Positions 1 to 10,114 of a stretch of 64,000 nt of DNA are shown in pieces. Position 1 is the stretch's first letter; each line of letters begins with the position of its first letter. The DNA comes from an uncultured Clostridia bacterium (GTDB lineage Bacteria; Bacillota; Clostridia; Christensenellales; Aristaeellaceae), in the NCBI GenBank assembly GCA_947166705.1, contig CAMVFE010000001.1, positions 62,001 through 126,000 on the forward strand, read 5' to 3'. Made by a program: the position numbers and the translations under genes. The notes below the pieces were generated by a model, which worked only from the letters and a program-made list of their open reading frames with translations, had not been told where the DNA came from and did no database searches.

Positions 1-758
1 TTGTCGAAGATGACGTAGACGCCGAAGACCAGCGCCAGCACCCCGAAGACCAGCCCAACCCCTGTCAGCAGGCGGATGGGCTTGTGGGAAAACACGATGA
101 AGGTGTCCACGAACAGGTTGATCCGCTTGGAATAGGTCCACATGGAAACGCCCTTTTCCCGGTCCAGCCGGTCGTATTCCAGGATCGTCGGCTTGTATCC
201 CAGCCAGATCAGCTGCAGGTAGATGCTGGAGTTCTTCTCCTGCATTTCCACCAGCTGGCGGACCACCGACCGGTCGATGACGAAGAAATCAAAGCCCCGC
301 TCCGGATAGTCGGAAATCACCCACCGGCGGATCAGCCGGTAATAGGAATCCGCGAACCAGTTCTTCATCCGCCCCTTGTCCCGCTCCCGGCGGACGGCCA
401 GGTTCACCTTGTTCCCCTGCTTCCAGGATTCCATCATCCGGAGGATCATCTCCGGGGGATCCTGCAGGTCCGCGCTGATGACCGCCACGGCCTCCCCCTC
501 CGCCACGGAAAGGCCCGCGACGATGGCGCGGAACTCCCCGAAGTTCCGGGAAAGCTTGACAACCCGGATCCGCGGATCCCTGTCCCGCAGGCTGAGGGCC
601 GTCTCCAGCGTCCGGTCCCCGGAGCCGTCGTCCACCAGCACCCATTCCCACTCCGTGTCCCCGGAAGAAGCGTCAAAGACCTTCTCCCGGATCGCCGCGT
701 AGGTATCCTCCAGGTTTTTCTCGTTATAGTAGCAGGGGGTCACAATCGACAGCTTCAT
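1..758 (-). CDS. Glycosyltransferase family 2 (DPM1/GtrB-like, C-terminal TM), 3' end outside window
   Basis: Reverse-complement reading from ATG at 758 gives MKLSIVTPCYYNEKNLEDTYAAIREKVF...VLVDDGSGDRTLE...ISADLQDPPEM..., a classic GT2 start, DDGS and DLQDPPE motifs, then a hydrophobic C-terminus; open at window edge. Confidence 0.88.
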   Translation of the reverse strand, partial: MKLSIVTPCYYNEKNLEDTYAAIREKVFDASSGDTEWEWVLVDDGSGDRTLETALSLRDRDPRIRVVKLSRNFGEFRAIVAGLSVAEGEAVAVISADLQDPPEMILRMMESWKQGNKVNLAVRRERDKGRMKNWFADSYYRLIRRWVISDYPERGFDFFVIDRSVVRQLVEMQEKNSSIYLQLIWLGYKPTILEYDRLDREKGVSMWTYSKRINLFVDTFIVFSHKPIRLLTGVGLVFGVLALVFGVYVIFD

Positions 759-802
759 CCCCGGCTCCTCCCTTTCTTCCGTCTTCCCTCCGCCGGCCCG
801 GC

Positions 803-2845
803 TCAGCCTTCCCCGCCGGCCGCCGCGTATTCCTCCGCCAGCGCCAGGTCCCCCGCCGGCGTGAAGTAGAACTCCATGTCCCCCTTGCCGGCGATGCCCA
901 GGACGGAGATTTCCAGCTCATATTCCTTTCCGGGCACCAGCTCCGCCGCCAGCGGACAGCGGGAAAAGAAATTGTCCGCGATGTCCTTCCCGGTGATTTC
1001 CGCCTCCGCGGCCGCCGCGCCGCTCCCGGCTTCCGTCAGCCGCACCCGAAGCGTCGGATCGCTCCTGCGGTTGAAGCACGCCGCGCAGAACCGGACGGCG
1101 GTCAGCCTCTCCGCCTCCGCCGTGAACCGCGCCGTCACCGCCTGCCCCGGGAAATACTTGACCGGCCGGTTCTCCGTCACGGCCTTCACGCGGGTGCGGA
1201 CCAGGTCCCCGTACCCCTCCGCCCGCAGGCGGCGCTCCGCCTCCGGCAGGAATTCGTTTGAAACCCAGATCTCCTCCGCCTGGGGCAGCCGGGTGTAGTG
1301 CTCCTCCATAAACGCGTCAAAGTCCGGCGCGTATTCCCGGAACACGTATCCCCAGATCTGCTCGTCCCCGTTGTACAGCACGACGTTGGGCAGGTCCCGG
1401 ATCGAGGCCATCTGCCGTTCCCCCCACATCTCGTAGAAATACGGGTAGCTGATCGCGCCGCAGGCCTCCTTGGGAACCAGCTCCAGGTCCATCACGTCCA
1501 GGCTGTTCACCGGGGCGTTGCAGGAAAAGACCTTTTCCCCGGGCTCGGTCAGCAGGTCCAGGATTTTTTCCTCGCACCGCGGCGTCCTGTCCAGCAGGAT
1601 CTGCGGATACAGCAGGTTGTACCCCGCCCAGACCGCGAAGGGCGCCGTCAGGATCAGCCCCGCCGCCGCGCCCGCGGCCAGGACGGCCCGCCGGACCGGC
1701 TTCCGGAGCTTCGGCAGGCGCTCCGCGCCCATGCCCGCCGCCAGCGCCAGCGCGGCCGTGGCCTGGGCATGGTAGGCCATCCCGTGGAAGCCGTCAAAGT
1801 CCCGCAGCCCGCCGTACACGGCCGCCAGCAGGATCAGCACCCCCGCGGCCGGGGATTTCCGCCCGGTCCGCGCGGCCAGGAAGAACAGCCCCGCCGCGGA
1901 AAGAAGCACCGGCACGGCTTTCCCGGGCGCGGCGGGAAGGCTCCGGATGGTATCCCACAGGTAAACGCCGTACCGCCGGACCGTATCCCAGACGACGGCT
2001 GCCGGGTCGCTGCCCAGTCCGCCCGTGTATTTCGAATAAACCTGCGTCACGATCTCGTAGGCGCCGGAGAAGAAGTTCGCCACGTTGCCGCTTACGGCGT
2101 ACCAGCCCATCAGCAGCGCAAAGGGCAGCAGGCACAGCAGGATGAGCCGCAGGTCCTCCAGCAGGTAAGCCTTTCCCTTCAGCCGCCCCTCCGGGTCCCC
2201 GCCCTTCCGGTCCCGCCGGACCGCCTGCGCCTGCATCACAGCCACGGCCAGGAAGAAGCAGCACACGGAGTACGCGGAAGCGAAGGAGGTCCCGAGGCTC
2301 AGCGCGATGCCCAGGCAGGCCATCCCCGCACAGGGCAGGGAAATCTCCCGCCGGTCCGCGTACCGCACCGTCTCCAGCAGGATCAGCACAAGCCCGATCC
2401 CCTGCCAGTGGTCGGAAATCATGGTCGTGCCCATGTACAGGGTCTTCAGCACCGTCAGGTACAGCAGCGGCATCGCGAAAAGCGCCGCGGGATGGAAAGC
2501 CTTCCGGTGCCGCAGGTACGCGGCCTCCCAGACGGCCGACAGGAGGAGGTAGATCCCCAGCCGGAACTGGTACACCGTCCGCGCCCCGAGCAGCGCGACG
2601 GGGACGGTGAAGTAGTAGGAAAAGGGCATGTGCTGGGACAGGAACGCGCGGTAGATATCCTGCCCCTTAGCCACGTTGTAGGCCCCGAAAAAAACGTCCT
2701 GCTCATCGGTGAAATAGGGCTCGCTGAGGAACGACCAGTACAGGAAAAACACGAATAGAAAATAAACCGCCGGCAGCGCCTTTTCCAGCCTGCCGATCCA
2801 TTGCCTTCCCCTGTCCGTCCTTCCGGCCTGGCCCACCCTTTTCAC
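803..2845 (-). CDS. Multi-TM GT-C-like membrane glycosyltransferase
   Basis: 680-aa ORF with about 10 hydrophobic helices and an early luminal acidic motif (FTDEQDVF), typical of GT39/PMT-like proteins. Confidence 0.65.
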   Translation of the reverse strand: MKRVGQAGRTDRGRQWIGRLEKALPAVYFLFVFFLYWSFLSEPYFTDEQDVFFGAYNVAKGQDIYRAFLSQHMPFSYYFTVPVALLGARTVYQFRLGIYLLLSAVWEAAYLRHRKAFHPAALFAMPLLYLTVLKTLYMGTTMISDHWQGIGLVLILLETVRYADRREISLPCAGMACLGIALSLGTSFASAYSVCCFFLAVAVMQAQAVRRDRKGGDPEGRLKGKAYLLEDLRLILLCLLPFALLMGWYAVSGNVANFFSGAYEIVTQVYSKYTGGLGSDPAAVVWDTVRRYGVYLWDTIRSLPAAPGKAVPVLLSAAGLFFLAARTGRKSPAAGVLILLAAVYGGLRDFDGFHGMAYHAQATAALALAAGMGAERLPKLRKPVRRAVLAAGAAAGLILTAPFAVWAGYNLLYPQILLDRTPRCEEKILDLLTEPGEKVFSCNAPVNSLDVMDLELVPKEACGAISYPYFYEMWGERQMASIRDLPNVVLYNGDEQIWGYVFREYAPDFDAFMEEHYTRLPQAEEIWVSNEFLPEAERRLRAEGYGDLVRTRVKAVTENRPVKYFPGQAVTARFTAEAERLTAVRFCAACFNRRSDPTLRVRLTEAGSGAAAAEAEITGKDIADNFFSRCPLAAELVPGKEYELEISVLGIAGKGDMEFYFTPAGDLALAEEYAAAGGEG

Positions 2846-2911
2846 CCCGTCCGGTCCCCTGCCCTCCGGGACATTTCCCCGGGGCTGGGACCCTTTATTC
2901 CACCAGTATGA

Positions 2912-2940
2912 ATTATACTATAAGCCCCGCCAAAACTCAA
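2912..2940 (-). promoter_or_regulatory. Sigma-A-like promoter (TTGAGT-17-TATAAT)
   Basis: Reverse complement TTGAGT TTTGGCGGGGCTTATAG TATAAT upstream of the 803-2845 CDS. Confidence 0.6.
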
Positions 2941-3081
2941 GGCGGGCCGGCTTCCGGTCCGCCGTATTCTCTCTCATCCGGACCCGGCCCCCGCCCGGGA
3001 TCCGGAAGTGGGGCGCTTTCCGGTCCAGTGGGGCCCTCCTCCGTCCGGCCCTTCCTTCGTTTGTTCTCCGTATCCCCTTTT

Positions 3082-4170
3082 TCAGTTCAGCATGCCCTGG
3101 TAATCAAAATGCAGGAAGCCGTCCAGTTCACGCGCCAGCAGCGCCTCACAGTTCTCCTGGGTCACCAGCCCGTCCCCGTCCTTCATGGCGGTCAGGATCC
3201 ACTCGTTCACCCATTCACCGAAGTGCACCGTGTCCGTGTAGTTGTCCAGGTTCCCCAGCAGGTCGGTCCGGTCGTTCCAGGAGTACAGGCGGACGTTCGG
3301 ATGGCGGAAGATTTCCTCCATCATCACCCGCTCCGCCTCCACGATGGCGTACACGCTGCCGTCCTCCACCTTCCGGTACCACCATCCCATGCAGTCCGGC
3401 GGGATAAAGCAGTAAAACTCCGTCTCCGGATACCGGTCCGCCGCATCGGTCAGGTTCTGGCGCACGCTGGCCTGAACCTCCTCAGCCTGTTCCGCCGTCA
3501 GGTGTACCGGCTCGCCCGGAACAAGCTCCTCCAGCCCGTCCGGAAGCACCGCGCCAGGCCCGAACCAGTCCGGGGACAGGCGCCACCTGTCGTACCGGTC
3601 AAAATCGGTGATCCCGGGCCTGAAGCCGCTCTTTCCCCGGTCTATCATCATCGGGATCACCCGGGAAAACAGGATGTCCCGGTTCAGCACATAGTGAACG
3701 TCGTTCAGCGGGTTCTCGTCATACAGGTAGACCGGGCGCAGGGTCAGGTCCGCCGACCACATCTCGTCCCTCGGGGCCAGGATGTATTCCAGGTCCAGCC
3801 CCCGGATCACCGTCCGCAGCCCTGGATTCCGCTCCAGCGCCCGCGCCACCGCCTCATTTACCTCCCGGTACGATGCGCCGTCGAAGGCAATCTTGATAAA
3901 CCGTCCCCCGAACAGCTCCTCCGCCTGTGAGGCCCTGAAATTCTTGGTCACGGAGGTCCCCGTGATCAGGCCGGTATATTTGAAGTGCCGGGTAATCCCG
4001 TCGTTCTGGCTGCGCTGATTGTCCAGGGTGTAAAAGTATTCCCCGGTCCGCGGCGCGTGGAAATGGAAGAAGGGATCCACCCAGGCAACGGCCCACACGG
4101 CCGCGGAAACACCCAGGAAGAAGGCCGCCGCGAAAAGGGCGGTCCACAGCTTTTCCCGCCGGTGCCTCAT
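3082..4170 (-). CDS. SGNH-like/DltD-like membrane-anchored partner of MBOAT acyltransferase
   Basis: N-terminal TM then WVDPFFHFHAP...DNQRSQNDGITRHFKYTGLITGTSVTKNF, typical of proteins encoded next to MBOAT; directly follows the MBOAT gene. Confidence 0.65.
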   Translation of the reverse strand: MRHRREKLWTALFAAAFFLGVSAAVWAVAWVDPFFHFHAPRTGEYFYTLDNQRSQNDGITRHFKYTGLITGTSVTKNFRASQAEELFGGRFIKIAFDGASYREVNEAVARALERNPGLRTVIRGLDLEYILAPRDEMWSADLTLRPVYLYDENPLNDVHYVLNRDILFSRVIPMMIDRGKSGFRPGITDFDRYDRWRLSPDWFGPGAVLPDGLEELVPGEPVHLTAEQAEEVQASVRQNLTDAADRYPETEFYCFIPPDCMGWWYRKVEDGSVYAIVEAERVMMEEIFRHPNVRLYSWNDRTDLLGNLDNYTDTVHFGEWVNEWILTAMKDGDGLVTQENCEALLARELDGFLHFDYQGMLN

Positions 4171-4278
4171 CCTCTTTCACCTCCCCGCCTTGCCGGGCGA
4201 AAATCGTTTGCCTTCCGGACTGTCCCCCCTTCAGGCTCCCTCAGAACCCGGAAGAGGTCCATACGTTCCCCGGCTCCC

Positions 4279-5724
4279 TCAGAAGCCAGAATAGATAAAT
4301 ACCGTTTCCGTGCCCAGGCACAGGAGGCTCAGCACCAGGGCCCCCGCCGCCAGCAGGGCGCTGGCCGGGGAAAGCTCCCGCTTCTCCAGGAGGGCCTTGT
4401 GGCTGTTCCGGGGAATCAGCGCGATGGCCAGGGCCGCCGCCAGGAAAAGGGCCGCGGGGATCCAGGCCGCCGTCTGCCGGATACCCTCCAGCCCCAGCAG
4501 GCGGAGCAGTGCCGTCAGCTCCGGAACAAAGAAGGCGTCCGTAAACCGGCTGCTGAGGCCTCCGCCCCGGAAGGACAGCAGCTGGCGCATCAGCCCCGCC
4601 CACTGCCCGACCGTCCCGGAGCGGAACAGCAGCCAGAGGATATTGATCAGCAGGAAGGCCGCCGGCCAGGCCAGGGCCGCCGGGATCTTCCGCTCCCTCC
4701 GCCGGGCCACCCTTTCCGCGATCATGATCAGGCCGTTCAGGAGCCCCCACAGCAGGAAGGTCGGATGGGCGCCATGCCACATGCCGCTGATCAGGAAAAC
4801 CGCCAGGATATTCGCACAGGTCCGCGCGACGCCCTTCCGGTTTCCGCCCAGCGGAATGTAGATATTCCGGGTGAAAAACCGCGTCAGGGAGATGTGCCAC
4901 CTCTTCCAGAAATCGGATACGGAAACCGCCCGGTAGGGGGAATTGAAGTTCAGGGGCAGGTCGATGTTCAGCATCGACGAGATTCCGGCGGCCATATCGA
5001 TATATCCGCTGAAATCAAAATAGATCTGGAAGGTGTAGCTCAGCATGACGAGGGCCAGCTCCGCCGCGGAAACCTGCGGCGCCGTCTCAAAGAAGGCGTT
5101 CACCGCCCGGGCGAAGGTGTCCGCGATCACCATCTTCTTGAACATTCCGAAGCTGAAAACCTTCAGGCCGGCCGCGGCGCGGTACCAGTCCCACCGGTGC
5201 CGCTCCGGGTCCCGGATCTGGGCAATGATCTCCCCGGGCTCCGCCAGCGGGCCCATCGTCAGCTTCGGAAAATACAGGATATACGACAGGTAGTCCAGCC
5301 AGCGGTGCTCCTTCAGCTCTCCCCGGCGCAGGGCGAGGATGTACATAATCTGCTGGAAGGAAAAGAAGCTGAAGCCCAGCGGCTGGATGATCATCGGCAG
5401 GTTCCCGGCCTGCCCGGGAAGCACCCGCGGAATCACCCACCAGTACTTGTAAAGGAAAAGGGCGCCCGCGTGCAGGATCACGCACAGGGCGGTCAGGGCG
5501 TTCTTCACCGTCCGCCTCTCCGTCCGCGCGACGCCGGCGGCCAGGCCTCCGGTAACCAGGATGCTGGCGGCCAGCCGGAGGGCGTTTCCCCATCCCGCGA
5601 AGGCGTAAAAGACCGCCCCGCCCAGGATGAGGACCTGCCGGTTCCACCGGCCGGGCACAAGGAAATAAGCCAGCAGGAAAGCCGGAAAAAACGCCAGGAC
5701 AAATTCGTAGGAATTAAACTGCAT
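4279..5724 (-). CDS. MBOAT family O-acyltransferase (AlgI/DltB-like)
   Basis: Motifs FWKRWHISLTRFFTRNIYIPLGGNRKG and SGMWHGAHPTFLLWGLLNG. Confidence 0.93.
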   Translation of the reverse strand: MQFNSYEFVLAFFPAFLLAYFLVPGRWNRQVLILGGAVFYAFAGWGNALRLAASILVTGGLAAGVARTERRTVKNALTALCVILHAGALFLYKYWWVIPRVLPGQAGNLPMIIQPLGFSFFSFQQIMYILALRRGELKEHRWLDYLSYILYFPKLTMGPLAEPGEIIAQIRDPERHRWDWYRAAAGLKVFSFGMFKKMVIADTFARAVNAFFETAPQVSAAELALVMLSYTFQIYFDFSGYIDMAAGISSMLNIDLPLNFNSPYRAVSVSDFWKRWHISLTRFFTRNIYIPLGGNRKGVARTCANILAVFLISGMWHGAHPTFLLWGLLNGLIMIAERVARRRERKIPAALAWPAAFLLINILWLLFRSGTVGQWAGLMRQLLSFRGGGLSSRFTDAFFVPELTALLRLLGLEGIRQTAAWIPAALFLAAALAIALIPRNSHKALLEKRELSPASALLAAGALVLSLLCLGTETVFIYSGF

Positions 5725-5828
5725 GCTCCGTCTTCCCCCGCGGTTCCGCCGGCGGACGCGCCGCGGATCCTGCCTTTCCCCATTTCTTCGCTCTTCCGGG
5801 CGCCCGCGCCCGGCACGGAACCCTGGAA

Positions 5829-5857
5829 ATTATACCCCCTTCGGGCAACGGATTCAA
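5829..5857 (-). promoter_or_regulatory. Sigma-A-like promoter (TTGAAT-17-TATAAT) for MBOAT operon
   Basis: Reverse complement TTGAAT CCGTTGCCCGAAGGGGG TATAAT, divergent from 5937-5966. Confidence 0.65.
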
Positions 5858-5936
5858 GCCTTCCGGCCCCGGGGCCCTGGGACGCCTGTGCCGTCATCCC
5901 CCGCGGCGCCGCCCCGGCCACGGAAGGGCGAAGCTC

Positions 5937-5966
5937 TTGCTTTTGGGGGCCTCCGGGCCGTATAAT
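5937..5966 (+). promoter_or_regulatory. Sigma-A-like promoter (TTGCTT-18-TATAAT)
   Basis: ttgctt ... tataat upstream of CDS at 6022 with RBS ggacaggagg. Confidence 0.55.
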
Positions 5967-6021
5967 AAACCCGGCGGCGGCCGGGTCACGGACGGCGCCG
6001 GGACAGGAGGATCGCGGATCA

Positions 6022-6981
6022 ATGATATCAGTCGTTTTGCCCTCCTATAACGAGGAGGAGAATATCCTTCGGGCCGTGGAGCGCATCGGGGAGGTGCTCC
6101 GCCCCGAAGGCACGGATTACGAGCTGGTCTTCGTCAACGACGGCTCCCGGGACGGCACCTGGCAGAAGATCCTGGACGCGGCGCGGGAGGATTCCCACGT
6201 GGTCGGCGTCAATTTTTCCCGCAATTTCGGCAAGGAAGCCGCCATCCTGGCGGGGCTCGCCCAGGCGAAGGGCGACTGCTGCGCGGTCATGGACTGCGAC
6301 CTCCAGCATCCGCCGGAAACCCTGGCGGAAATGCTCCGCCTCTGGCGCGAGGGCTATGAGGTGATCGAGGGGGTCAAGCGCAGCCGCGGCACCGAGTCCG
6401 CCCTGCACCGCTTCGCGGCCGGCTCCTTCTACCGGCTGATGAGCGGGGCCACGGGGGTGGACATGTCCCGGGCCTCCGATTTCAAGCTGATGGACCGGAA
6501 GGCGGTGAACGCCATCCTCTCCCTGCCGGAAAAGAACGCCTTCTTCCGGGCGCTGTCCTCCTGGGTCGGCTTCCGGACCACCTCAGTGGAGTTCGACGTA
6601 CAGGACCGGGAGGCCGGCGTCTCCAAATGGAGCTCCCGCTCCCTGGCCAGCTACGCCGTGCGGAACATCACCTCCTTCTCCTCCGCGCCGCTCCAGCTGA
6701 TCACGGTCTGCGGCGGCCTCGTCCTCGTCCTGGCGGTGATCCTGGGCATCCAGACCCTGGTGCGCTATTTCTCCGGCACGGCGGTGGAGGGCTTTACCAC
6801 CGTTATCCTGCTGATCCTGCTGATCGGCAGCGTGCTGATGCTGAGCCTGGGGCTCATCGGCTATTACCTGGCCCAGATCTACAACGAGCTGAAAAATCGC
6901 CCGCGTTACCTGATTTCGGAGGTTGTCCGGGGCGGCGGGAACGAAAGTCCGGAAGGGGAGGGCCGCGATGAACGGAAATAA
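6022..6981 (+). CDS. Glycosyltransferase family 2 (GtrB/ArnC-like)
   Basis: MISVVLPSYNEEENIL...FVNDGSRDGTW...DCDLQHPPE plus two C-terminal TMs; start chosen at 6022 because the 998-aa ORF prefix is antisense/non-coding. Confidence 0.9.
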   Translation: MISVVLPSYNEEENILRAVERIGEVLRPEGTDYELVFVNDGSRDGTWQKILDAAREDSHVVGVNFSRNFGKEAAILAGLAQAKGDCCAVMDCDLQHPPETLAEMLRLWREGYEVIEGVKRSRGTESALHRFAAGSFYRLMSGATGVDMSRASDFKLMDRKAVNAILSLPEKNAFFRALSSWVGFRTTSVEFDVQDREAGVSKWSSRSLASYAVRNITSFSSAPLQLITVCGGLVLVLAVILGIQTLVRYFSGTAVEGFTTVILLILLIGSVLMLSLGLIGYYLAQIYNELKNRPRYLISEVVRGGGNESPEGEGRDERK

Positions 6982-8281
6982 AGCCTCCCTCGCCCGGAAG
7001 CTCTGGCAGTACGCGGGAAAGCCGCTGCTGCTGGTCCTGCTGTCCGCCGCGGTCGGGACGGGGCTGCTGGTCCTGTCGGAGTTCCTCCCGGCGGAGCCGA
7101 TGGACCGGAATCTGGCGCGCTCCGCGGATATCTTCGAGGCCACGGGCAAGTTCCCGAACCTGCACACCTGGTGCTCCAGCCGGCTGGACAATTATTCGGA
7201 CGCCATCATGCTGCAGATTGCCGGGAACGTGTCGGCGGAGCGTCCCGTGGAATACGCGATGCTCTCCCGCTATCCCGTCCTGGGCGAGCTGGACCCGGTG
7301 CAGAGCATCGTCGCGCATTACGCCGGCGGGGAGCCGTATGAGGGCTGGGCGCCCTACGCCCGCTACTGGCACGGCTACGGCGTTATTTACCGCCTGCTGC
7401 TGCAGTTTCTCGACTATCACAAAATCCGCCTGCTGAACATGGCGGCGCAGATCGCGCTGATGCTTTACATCTGCTTCCGCCTGTTCCGGGCAGGGTCCCG
7501 GGGCCGGGGCATGATCCCGCCCCTGCTGATCTCCTGGGGCATGCTGGCGCCGGTCGTCATGGGGCTGAACCTGGAATACTCGCTGGGCTTCTACGTCTCC
7601 CTGTTCTCCGTGCTGGCGATGCTCCGCCTCTCCCGGAAGGGAAGCCTCCGGGAAAAGGAGGCCCTGGTGCTCCTGTTCTCGGGCATCTGCACCGCGTACT
7701 GGGACGTGCTGACCTATCCGATGGCGGCGCTGGGTCTTCCGCTGGCGGCGGCCTTCTTCCTGGACCCGGAGGAAAAGCCCGGCCGGGCGCTGGCCCGGCT
7801 GTTCCGCCTGGGCCTGGCCTGGGGCGCGGGATACGGCCTCATGTGGGTGTCCAAATGGCTGATCGGCACGGCCCTGACCGGCTATAACGCGGTGGAGGAG
7901 GGGCTTTCGACCTTCCTGCTCCGGACCGGGGAGGAGGCCTACGGGGAAGCGGTCACCGTCGGGGAAACCCTCTGGAGGAACCTGGTGTATTTCTTCCGCA
8001 CGCCCGTCTCCTTCCTCTTCCTGGCCTGGCTGCTGGGCGCGGGTTTCCTGCTGGTCCGCCGGGCGGTTCAAACCCGCGCATCGGCCCGGACCCTGGGCAG
8101 GCTCCTGCTCCCCTGGCTGCTGATCGCGTGCATTCCCTTTGCCTGGTGCGCCGTCACCAAGAACCATGCCTATATCCACGACTGGCTGGCCAGCAAGGCC
8201 TTCATCGTAACGACGACAGCCCTGCTGTGCGGGCTGGACCGGGCCCGGCGGGCGCTGCCGGAGCCGGACAGGGCCGCCTGA
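6968..8281 (+). CDS. Multi-TM membrane protein, probable GT-C-type glycosyltransferase
   Basis: 438 codons from ATG at 6968, overlapping the upstream GT2; polytopic. Confidence 0.6.
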   Translation: MNGNKASLARKLWQYAGKPLLLVLLSAAVGTGLLVLSEFLPAEPMDRNLARSADIFEATGKFPNLHTWCSSRLDNYSDAIMLQIAGNVSAERPVEYAMLSRYPVLGELDPVQSIVAHYAGGEPYEGWAPYARYWHGYGVIYRLLLQFLDYHKIRLLNMAAQIALMLYICFRLFRAGSRGRGMIPPLLISWGMLAPVVMGLNLEYSLGFYVSLFSVLAMLRLSRKGSLREKEALVLLFSGICTAYWDVLTYPMAALGLPLAAAFFLDPEEKPGRALARLFRLGLAWGAGYGLMWVSKWLIGTALTGYNAVEEGLSTFLLRTGEEAYGEAVTVGETLWRNLVYFFRTPVSFLFLAWLLGAGFLLVRRAVQTRASARTLGRLLLPWLLIACIPFAWCAVTKNHAYIHDWLASKAFIVTTTALLCGLDRARRALPEPDRAA

Positions 8282-8326
8282 TCCGGCGGCAGCCGCGCAG
8301 GGCGGAAAACGGAGGAGGAGATCGTT

Positions 8327-9622
8327 TTGAAACAGCGTGCGAAGGCCTTTCTGGCCCGGCTGCGGAAGGATCCGCGGAATCTGTTCTGGCTGATCTCGGC
8401 GGCGGGCATCCTGGGCTATTTCCTGCTCTCCTTCCGGTACGGGGGGAAGCTGTACGCCTGGATGATCCAGGAAAACTCCCCGGCCATCCGCTTCATCGAT
8501 TATTTTTCGCACCTGTCCGACGCGTCGGACAGGATGAGCCTGTATTCCCATTTTTCCGGGAGCTCCCTGGCCGGCTATCGGCCGCTCTTTCCGCCCCTGG
8601 CCTACTGCATGTATCATTTCCTGTTCCGGCTGACGTCCCTTCCGGACGGCTCCGTCACGGGCCTCCCGCCGGAAACCGTGCCCGGCGCGCTGTCCGTCTT
8701 CACCCTCTGGCTCGTCTTCACGGCGGTGCTTTTCTTCGCCGCCCTCGGCCTCATCGGGAAAAGGAACCGGAAAAAGGACCTGGCCCTCTTCACCCTGCTG
8801 ACGCTGTCCGCGGTTTTCGCGGGCAGCGGTTTCCTGACGGGCAACTCCGCAATGCTGGCCCTGGGCCTTACAGCGGCCGGGCTCGGCCTTTCGGAAAGCC
8901 CCTCCCCGCGGCGCAGGAAGGCCGGAATCCTGCTGCTGGCGCTCAGCGTGGCGCTGAAGCTGTATCCGGCGGTATTCGGGCTTTTGTTCCTGAAGGAGAA
9001 AAAAAATAAGGACCTGCTCCTGCTGGTCCTCCTGAGTCTCGCGCTGGTGCTGGTTCCCTTCGTTTTCTTCGGCGGCGTCTCCGCGCTTCAGACGTGGCTG
9101 GACAACCTCTTCCGCCCCCTGCAGTCGGATTACGGGCGGCCGCAGTACCTGAAGGGGGTTTTCTTCTCCCTGATCCGGGATCTGACGGGCCGGGAGGCCT
9201 CCGGCGTCAGCACGGCGCTGTCCGCGGCGGTCTGCCTGCTGTGGGCGTTCCTGGCCTGGCGAAGCCGCAGCCGTCAGCGCGCCGTGTTTTTCCTGACCTG
9301 TATCATGGTGTTCTTCCCGACCAATTCCTTCCGCTACACCCTGGCCTTTTTCGCCGTCCCGCTGGCGATGCTGCTGAAGGAGGAGCCGGAGGAGCCGCTC
9401 CGGGCCTGGCCCGCCGGCGTCGTCTCCGCGCTGTACGGCATGCTTTTCACCGTTCCCGTCTGGATCCTCGCGGTGGTGCCCATGGACCTGCGGTACGATT
9501 TTTACGCCCTGACCTCGGTGGAAATCTGGCTGTACCTCGCGGCCTACGCCCTCGCCGCGGTCATGACGGCCGCGGAGCTGACGGACCGCGGTCCCCGGCG
9601 GATTCCCGCGCGGCGCCCGTAA
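8327..9622 (+). CDS. Multi-TM mannosyltransferase-like protein (GT87/DUF2029-like)
   Basis: 431-aa polytopic protein; ALSVALKLYPAVFGLLFLKEKK is typical of DUF2029. Confidence 0.65.
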   Translation: MKQRAKAFLARLRKDPRNLFWLISAAGILGYFLLSFRYGGKLYAWMIQENSPAIRFIDYFSHLSDASDRMSLYSHFSGSSLAGYRPLFPPLAYCMYHFLFRLTSLPDGSVTGLPPETVPGALSVFTLWLVFTAVLFFAALGLIGKRNRKKDLALFTLLTLSAVFAGSGFLTGNSAMLALGLTAAGLGLSESPSPRRRKAGILLLALSVALKLYPAVFGLLFLKEKKNKDLLLLVLLSLALVLVPFVFFGGVSALQTWLDNLFRPLQSDYGRPQYLKGVFFSLIRDLTGREASGVSTALSAAVCLLWAFLAWRSRSRQRAVFFLTCIMVFFPTNSFRYTLAFFAVPLAMLLKEEPEEPLRAWPAGVVSALYGMLFTVPVWILAVVPMDLRYDFYALTSVEIWLYLAAYALAAVMTAAELTDRGPRRIPARRP

Positions 9623-9687
9623 CTGCCCCGGGACAGCGAAACAAAAACCGCGGGAATACCGCTGCAGGCGGCGCCAAACATGCGGTA

Positions 9688-9714
9688 CAAAAAAGCCGGG
9701 CCGAAAAGCCCGGC
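9688..9714 (-). terminator. Rho-independent terminator
   Basis: Reverse strand GCCGGGC-TTTTCG-GCCCGGC followed by TTTTTT, downstream of the 9733-10113 CDS. Confidence 0.75.
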
Positions 9715-9732
9715 GGATCCCCATACCGCTCA

Positions 9733-10113
9733 TTATTCTCCGTTCCGGTCCTTTCCGGCCCCTTCCGGGCCGGTTTTTTCCTGTTCCCGGCGCCGCTGGA
9801 CCGCGACGGCCTGGGCCGTCTCCTCTGCCTGCCGCTGCAGGACGGAAATCCGCTGGTCCATCAGGAACAGCTTGATGATCATCAGGAAGATGACGATCAG
9901 GAAAACCAGGTTCGCGGCGCTCATCACGCCGATCAGGTCCGCCAGCCGGGTCACCAGGTCCGGCAGCGCGCCCATCAGCACCAGGATCAGGCTGAACGCC
10001 AGCCAGAACACGGAATCCTCCGTCCGCATCCGGCTCTTCCGCACCCTGCGGAGCACATAACCCGCGGTCAACAGCGATCCCGCGATCAGCAGGATCCGCA
10101 TCATCGTGGACAT
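9733..10113 (-). CDS. DUF2304-like small membrane protein
   Basis: 126 aa, 3 TMs; FWLAFSLILVLMGALPDLVTRLADLIGV...NLVFLIVIFLMI; adjacent to GT2, a typical DUF2304 context. Confidence 0.75.
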   Translation of the reverse strand: MSTMMRILLIAGSLLTAGYVLRRVRKSRMRTEDSVFWLAFSLILVLMGALPDLVTRLADLIGVMSAANLVFLIVIFLMIIKLFLMDQRISVLQRQAEETAQAVAVQRRREQEKTGPEGAGKDRNGE

Positions 10114-10114
10114 C

